A stretch of 10,162 nucleotides of DNA from MGR-bin208 sp043779285 (lineage in GTDB: Bacteria > Bacteroidota > Bacteroidia > Chitinophagales > Chitinophagaceae). The notes beneath the pieces were generated by a model. The model searched no databases. It was not told where the DNA came from and was given only the letters and a program-made list of their open reading frames with translations. Numbering within the stretch: the stretch's first letter is position 1; the number at the start of each line of letters is the position of its first letter. Made by a program: the position numbers and the translations under genes. Location of the stretch: NCBI GenBank assembly GCA_043779285.1, contig JAYWEL010000141.1, positions 1 through 10,162 of the forward strand, read 5' to 3'. Below are positions 6,289 to 10,162 of the stretch, piece by piece.

Positions 6289-6391
6289 GATTATTATTTT
6301 TTATAAAGTGCCTACTCTGTTGCTTAATGCCCGTTTTTCGGCATGACCCGGATCATTGAACCTTCCGCCGACAAGTAGTCCAATAATGAAC

Positions 6392-6423
6392 CAAAAATAA
6401 CCACGCCGTATAGCCATAAACAA
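6392..6423 (-). promoter_or_regulatory. Promoter for the 446-residue secreted protein
   Basis: On the minus strand TTG (6421-6423), a 21-base spacer and TATTTTTG (6392-6399) match the Bacteroidota consensus TTG-N(17-23)-TAnnTTTG in sequence and spacing. Transcription would start near 6385, giving a leader of roughly 95 bases before the ATG at 6288. Confidence 0.65.
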
Positions 6424-6454
6424 GAGCATTATCACAAAAAAGAGTAAGAATATT

Positions 6455-6468
6455 CACATTTAAATGTG
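6455..6468. repeat. Perfect 14-bp palindrome
   Basis: CACATTTAAATGTG is fully self-complementary. It is flanked on the right by TGATTTTTTA, so TGTGA/TCACA-like half sites occur on both sides. It lies about 30 bases upstream of the -33 element of the minus-strand promoter and could be an operator. Confidence 0.5.
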
Positions 6469-6583
6469 TGATTTTTTACCCTGAATAAAAAAAAGCTTCT
6501 AAGCCAGAATCAACCACTTTTACAAATTACAAGTCAAAGAACTCTGATTATTTTTAAAAATACATTCAATTCCAGGGAAAAAA

Positions 6584-6599
6584 TTGTGAATTTTCACAA
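6584..6599. repeat. TTGTGAA-TT-TTCACAA palindrome, copy 1
   Basis: The 16-base sequence TTGTGAATTTTCACAA is a perfect inverted repeat with a 2-base centre. Its arms resemble the half sites of CRP/FNR-type regulators, although the spacing between TGTGA and TCACA is four rather than the six of E. coli CRP. A near copy lies 46 bases downstream. Confidence 0.55.
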
Positions 6600-6629
6600 A
6601 AAAGAAAAGTACTTTATTAACAAACCGAA

Positions 6630-6645
6630 TTGTGATTTTTCATAA
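6630..6645. repeat. TTGTGA-type palindrome, copy 2
   Basis: TTGTGATTTTTCATAA matches copy 1 at 14 of 16 positions. Its leading TTG is placed where the -33 element of a possible promoter for the response regulator would lie, so a protein bound here would block or touch the polymerase. Confidence 0.5.
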
Positions 6646-6662
6646 ATATAACCGTATTTTAT
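6630..6662 (+). promoter_or_regulatory. Possible promoter for the response regulator gene
   Basis: TTG (6630-6632), a 22-base spacer and TATTTTAT (6655-6662) resemble the Bacteroidota promoter, although the last two bases of the -7 element differ from TTTG. The same arrangement, TTG (6584-6586) then TACTTTAT (6610-6617), occurs once upstream with 23 bases between, so two similar promoter-like units lie in tandem. Confidence 0.35.
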
Positions 6663-6682
6663 ATGCGCAATATTTTATTATC

Positions 6683-6745
6683 ATGAAAATAATTACCCCC
6701 CCCAATCATCAATGTTTTTACCGGTCATTCTTTTTTCTCCTTTAA
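6683..6745 (+). CDS. 20-codon upstream reading frame containing a C8 tract
   Basis: ATG at 6683 opens a frame reading MKIITPPNHQCFYRSFFFLL and stops with TAA at 6743-6745, 12 bases before the response regulator ATG and in the same frame. Its ACC-CCC-CCC codons contain a run of eight C (6696-6703). If translated, it could couple to or interfere with translation of the regulator. No ribosome-binding evidence exists, so it may be just leader sequence. Confidence 0.25.
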   Translation: MKIITPPNHQCFYRSFFFLL

Positions 6746-6757
6746 ACACTGCAGACT

Positions 6758-7417
6758 ATGTCATACAGCCACGGTAAAACGTTAATAAGGATTGCCGTGA
6801 CTGAAGACCATACTATGTTCCGAGAGGCATTATGCACATTGATAAATGACTGGAAAAACTGCAAAGTGATAATACAGGCCTCAAATGGCAAACAACTGAT
6901 TGAACAAATTGATCCTAAAAATCTCCCCGACCTTGTTTTAATTGATCTATGTATGCCTGAAATGAACGGATATGAAACTATCAAAATTTTAAAAGTCTCG
7001 TACCCACTTATAAAATTCCTAGTTATATCCATGTACCAAAGTGAAGAGGGCCTTTTAATGATACTAAAATCAGGGGCCGAGGGATTTATCCATAAAACAG
7101 CAGACAGTATCCGGCTTAAAAAAGCTGTTTATGAAATCATGCGATCTGGTTATTTTTTTACTGATAATGCGGCTTCGCGGTTTATCAAACAATCAATGCA
7201 AAACAATGATGGAAAACTAAGAAACGATTTAAGTAATAAAGAACTGGCTTTCCTGAAACATATTATTACAGAAAAAACCTACAAACAAATCGCCGATGAC
7301 ATGAGTATTTCTCCCCGCCAGGTAGAATATCTACGAAATTTTATGTTTGAAAAATTCGGTGTACAAAGCAGGACCGGTTTAGCAGTTAAATCTATTGAAA
7401 AGGGATTGATAATATAA
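6758..7417 (+). CDS. NarL/LuxR-type response regulator transcription factor
   Basis: This 219-residue protein has an N-terminal receiver domain (about 9-127) and a C-terminal LuxR-type helix-turn-helix (about 155-217). Receiver landmarks are the acidic pair Glu16-Asp17, the phospho-accepting Asp63 in VLIDLCMPEMNG, Ser91 and Lys113 in FIHKTA. The DNA-binding part shows LSNKELAFL, YKQIADDMSIS, the recognition segment PRQVEYLRN and GVQSRTGLAVKSI. All phosphorylation residues are present, so it should be phosphorylated by a histidine kinase, which is not in the window. Its targets are unknown; the divergent secreted-protein gene and its own palindromic leader are candidates by position. It ends nine bases before the convergent hmgA stop. 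Confidence 0.93.
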   Translation: MSYSHGKTLIRIAVTEDHTMFREALCTLINDWKNCKVIIQASNGKQLIEQIDPKNLPDLVLIDLCMPEMNGYETIKILKVSYPLIKFLVISMYQSEEGLLMILKSGAEGFIHKTADSIRLKKAVYEIMRSGYFFTDNAASRFIKQSMQNNDGKLRNDLSNKELAFLKHIITEKTYKQIADDMSISPRQVEYLRNFMFEKFGVQSRTGLAVKSIEKGLII

Positions 7418-7426
7418 ATAAATTTC

Positions 7427-8584
<1,158 letters not shown>

Positions 8585-8586
8585 GT

Positions 8587-8698
8587 GAATTAAGAATTAT
8601 GAATTAAGAATTATGAGTTTTGAATCTTGAATTAAGAATTAAGAATTACGAATTAAGAATTACGAATTGTGAATTTATAATTAAGCATTCAGAATTGA
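8587..8698. repeat. Tandem 7-bp repeat array (GAATTAN), about 16 units
   Basis: Reading the plus strand from 8587 gives sixteen consecutive 7-base units: GAATTAA, GAATTAT, GAATTAA, GAATTAT, GAGTTTT, GAATCTT, then mostly GAATTAA or GAATTAC, with decay toward the right end (TAATTAA, GCATTCA, GAATTGA). The phase never slips. The array begins two bases upstream of the hmgA start codon and fills most of its leader. I recall similar AT-rich heptads in intergenic DNA of Bacteroidota. It is too short and lacks spacers for a CRISPR. Confidence 0.9.
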
Positions 8699-8785
8699 AA
8701 TTATTTTTATGTGTACGTATGATTATATCTAAAGGGCATTTTATTTTATCAATCCAATTGATGAAATTGCATTGATAAACATTTT

Positions 8786-8813
8786 CAAATTTACAATTAA
8801 AATCATTCTACAA
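8786..8813 (-). promoter_or_regulatory. Promoter for hmgA
   Basis: On the minus strand TTG (8811-8813), 17 bases and TAAATTTG (8786-8793) match the Bacteroidota consensus in both elements and spacing. The start of transcription would fall near 8780, so the mRNA leader would be nearly 200 bases and include the whole heptad array. The -33 element nearly touches the start codon of the divergent phosphodiesterase gene. Confidence 0.55.
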
Positions 8814-8815
8814 CT

Positions 8816-9310
8816 TTGATAAGAATCGGACTTATTGCTGACACGCATAACTTTCTGGATGAAGAGGTTTTCAAATACTTTGAAAATGTGGATGAAATAT
8901 GGCATGCAGGAGATTTCGGCAATATTGAACTGGCCGGAAAACTTTCCTCATTCAAACCATTAAAAGGCGTTTACGGCAATATTGATGGACCGGATATCCG
9001 TTCCATATTCACGAAAAATTTGATTTTCATTTGTGAAGAAGTACGAGTTTTAATGACGCATATTGGTGGCTATCCGCCCAAGTACAACAGCCGAAGTAAA
9101 AAATTGATTGCAGATCACAAACCACAATTATTCATCAGTGGCCATTCACATATTTTAAAAGTTATTTATGATGAAAAAATAAATTGCCTGCACATGAATC
9201 CTGGAGCTGCCGGCAAACAGGGATGGCAAATGGTAAGAACACTAATTCGGTTTACCATTGACGGTGCAGCCATAAAAGATTGCGAAATAATTGAACTGGG
9301 TATCAGATAA
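8816..9310 (+). CDS. YfcE/MJ0936-type metallophosphoesterase
   Basis: This 164-residue protein is a compact calcineurin-like phosphodiesterase with all metal-site motifs: Asp9 and His11 in GLIADTH, Asp33 in HAGDFGN, Asn55 in GNID, His82 in THIGG, and His110 and His112 in SGHSH, followed by NPGAAG. Members hydrolyse phosphodiesters with two bound metal ions (often Mn); the physiological substrate is rarely known. The start must be TTG at 8816, since no ATG exists between the in-frame stop at 8798 and the first motif, and MIRIGLIADTH is the usual family start. It has no signal peptide, so it is cytoplasmic. It diverges from hmgA, and a two-way hairpin follows its stop. Confidence 0.92.
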   Translation: MIRIGLIADTHNFLDEEVFKYFENVDEIWHAGDFGNIELAGKLSSFKPLKGVYGNIDGPDIRSIFTKNLIFICEEVRVLMTHIGGYPPKYNSRSKKLIADHKPQLFISGHSHILKVIYDEKINCLHMNPGAAGKQGWQMVRTLIRFTIDGAAIKDCEIIELGIR

Positions 9311-9314
9311 AAAA

Positions 9315-9331
9315 ATCCGCCGGTGGCGGAT
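9315..9331 (-). terminator. Intrinsic terminator between convergent genes
   Basis: ATCCGCC (9315-9321) pairs with GGCGGAT (9325-9331) around a 3-base loop, forming a GC-rich stem in AT-rich DNA. On the minus strand the stem runs straight into a T-run (9309-9315), a textbook terminator for the membrane-protein gene ending at 9340. On the plus strand it is followed by AACTATTTTT, so it may also serve the phosphodiesterase gene. Confidence 0.88.
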
Positions 9332-9339
9332 AACTATTT

Positions 9340-9807
9340 TTACATACCGGGAAACCAAGCCCTTCCGATTCCTTCCCGGAAAGCCCATGGAATAGTAGCC
9401 ATAATTAATAAGAATGCTAAGAAATACCAACCAAATGCTTTTGTATGATTATCAGCATCCCCTACTTTTTTACTGAAGCTATATCCAATGTGTATGAAAA
9501 TAATGGCGATAATCATTCCTACTGCATGCTCAACAGCAAAGAAACGTGCTACCTTATCTTTCATTACTTCGGCTACGCCTGCAGCCTGAATTAACTTTAA
9601 CCCAAGATGACCACTGATCCACTGATAAAGTCCAACCAATAAAGACAGGTCGCTTGCTATCAATAAAATCAATGCAATTTTCTTATCCAGTTTACGGATT
9701 GGTGATTTTCTCAACAATCCCATCAGGTGATGAATCAGTACCAGAATAAGAAATAGCAAAATTACCCACCTCAACAAATTGTGTAAATGCAGCAGTCCGT
9801 TATACAT
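9340..9807 (-). CDS. Four-helix membrane protein, possible b-type cytochrome
   Basis: The 155-residue product has four membrane helices (about 11-31, 44-62, 89-109, 125-142) and no cleavable signal peptide. His residues lie at the helix edges: His7 and His9 (LLHLHNLLRW), His26-His27, His94 (AVEHAVGM) and His106 (IFIHIGYS). Such His pairs could bind heme, and I recall similar short proteins from Bacteroidota labelled cytochrome B, but no heme site is proven. The Gly-rich loop near 64-69 and the terminal WAFREGIGRAWFPG are notable. It starts 50 bases after the upstream propeller gene ends, so they may be co-transcribed, and it is closed by a strong terminator. Confidence 0.7.
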   Translation of the reverse strand: MYNGLLHLHNLLRWVILLFLILVLIHHLMGLLRKSPIRKLDKKIALILLIASDLSLLVGLYQWISGHLGLKLIQAAGVAEVMKDKVARFFAVEHAVGMIIAIIFIHIGYSFSKKVGDADNHTKAFGWYFLAFLLIMATIPWAFREGIGRAWFPGM

Positions 9808-9811
9808 AATG

Positions 9812-9832
9812 TTAGATTTTAAACAAATCTAA
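9812..9832 (-). promoter_or_regulatory. Palindrome with -7-like element just before the membrane-protein gene
   Basis: TTAGATTT (9812-9819) and AAATCTAA (9825-9832) form a perfect 8-bp inverted repeat with a 5-base loop, ending four bases before the ATG at 9807. The minus strand also reads TAGATTTG (9824-9831), a perfect -7 match, though no TTG lies at the right distance upstream. It could be an operator overlapping a promoter, a leader hairpin, or a weak terminator of the upstream gene. Confidence 0.35.
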
Positions 9833-9857
9833 TCTCTGAAATTCAAAAAAGGAAAAA

Positions 9858-10162
9858 TTAATTCACCCAATCGGCTATGAACACATTGGTATCCCTGGTT
9901 CCACCATTATTCCGGTTGCTGGAAAAAATAATTTTCTTGCCATTGGGTGAAAACATCGGGAAGGCATCAAAACCTTTATCACGGCTTACTTTCTGGATAT
10001 TACTTCCATCGGCATTCATCGTATACATATTGAAAGGGAAACCTCTTTTGTATTCGTGGTTGCTGCAAAAAATCACCCGTCCATCGGGCATGAAATTAGG
10101 AGCCCAGTTAGCCTGTCCCAGGTTAGTGATTTGTTTGGCATCCGACCCATCGGCATTGGCAA
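9858..10162 (-). CDS. TolB/PD40-type beta-propeller protein, C-terminal part
   Basis: The frame is open to the right edge, so the start lies outside; 101 residues plus the stop are seen. Two propeller-blade repeats are visible. The first runs NADGSDAKQIT, then WAPNFMPDGRVIFCSN. The second runs MNADGSNIQKVS, then FPMFSPNGKKIIFSSNRN, followed by NVFIADWVN. The pattern 'N-x-DG-S ... Q-x-T/S ... P-x-F-SPDG-x-x-I-x-F-x-S' is that of PD40/WD40-like blades in TolB and related Bacteroidota proteins, which are often periplasmic. A reading that begins at the Met codon at 10089-10091 would cut the first blade in half, so it is not the true start. The partner, such as Pal, and the substrate cannot be judged from this part. 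Confidence 0.85.
   Translation of the reverse strand, partial: ANADGSDAKQITNLGQANWAPNFMPDGRVIFCSNHEYKRGFPFNMYTMNADGSNIQKVSRDKGFDAFPMFSPNGKKIIFSSNRNNGGTRDTNVFIADWVN

Larger units (their letters stand above)
6289..6757. other. 469-base divergent intergenic region
   Basis: No protein gene longer than a 20-codon leader frame is apparent here. The left part holds a minus-strand promoter for the 446-residue protein (6392-6423). The middle and right parts hold three palindromic TGTGA/TCACA-type sequences, TCACAA half sites, A/T-rich tracts, a C8 run (6696-6703) and the leader of the response regulator. No tRNA or known small RNA is recognised. Confidence 0.7.

Noticed and set aside
6327..6344. ATGCC/GGCAT stem as terminator or RNA gene
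   Set aside because: It has only five base pairs with a T-rich loop, lies inside a leader rather than after a gene, and no other support exists.
6742..7032. 96-codon minus-strand frame overlapping the response regulator start
   Set aside because: It lies antisense to the conserved receiver domain and shows no family features.
8587..8698. CRISPR array or coding repeat
   Set aside because: The units are 7 bases with no spacers, no cas genes are present, and no open frame runs through it in a sensible way. It is a simple tandem repeat.

Overview
The window looks like the chromosome of an AT-rich member of the Bacteroidota, most likely near the Chitinophagaceae. The evidence is the protein style (IF-1, S13, S11 and an L36 without its zinc ligands), several upstream sites that match the Bacteroidota sigma factor consensus (TTG or TTTG, a spacer, then TAnnTTTG), the absence of clear Shine-Dalgarno sequences, and many secreted or barrel-like envelope proteins. 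The family-level placement is inference.

Region 1 (1-1455, minus strand) is the translation/ribosome block infA-rpmJ-rpsM-rpsK-rpsD, running off the left edge after the first four codons of rpsD. A promoter just upstream of infA suggests the block is transcribed on its own. The spacers before rpsK and rpsD are long for a ribosomal-protein operon and can fold into hairpins, one with a C(UUCG)G tetraloop.

Region 2 (1488-2971, minus) holds a small conserved protein of unknown role, a 30-codon piece that copies the C-terminus of the homogentisate dioxygenase found 5 kb away, and a secreted protein of unknown function.

Region 3 (3094-6288, minus) is an envelope cluster. It has two adjacent paralogous barrel-like proteins and a 446-residue secreted protein with separate acidic and basic stretches. 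An 18-bp perfect hairpin separates the 446-residue gene from the barrel pair, and a good promoter precedes it.

Region 4 (6289-7417) is a 469-base divergent intergenic region rich in TGTGA/TCACA palindromes, with a C8 tract inside a 20-codon upstream reading frame. It leads into a LuxR-type response regulator on the plus strand. No partner kinase is in the window.

Region 5 (7427-10162) contains hmgA (tyrosine/phenylalanine breakdown), whose leader is largely a 7-bp tandem repeat array. Divergent to it is a YfcE/MJ0936-type phosphodiesterase with a TTG start. After a strong terminator comes a four-helix membrane protein, then the C-terminal part of a TolB/PD40-type propeller protein cut by the right edge.

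Most of the window is ordinary core and envelope content. I do not see a complete undescribed defence or mobile system. The points most worth a second look are the hmgA tail copy, the heptad array before hmgA, the palindromes and C8 leader before the response regulator, and the structured ribosomal-operon spacers.
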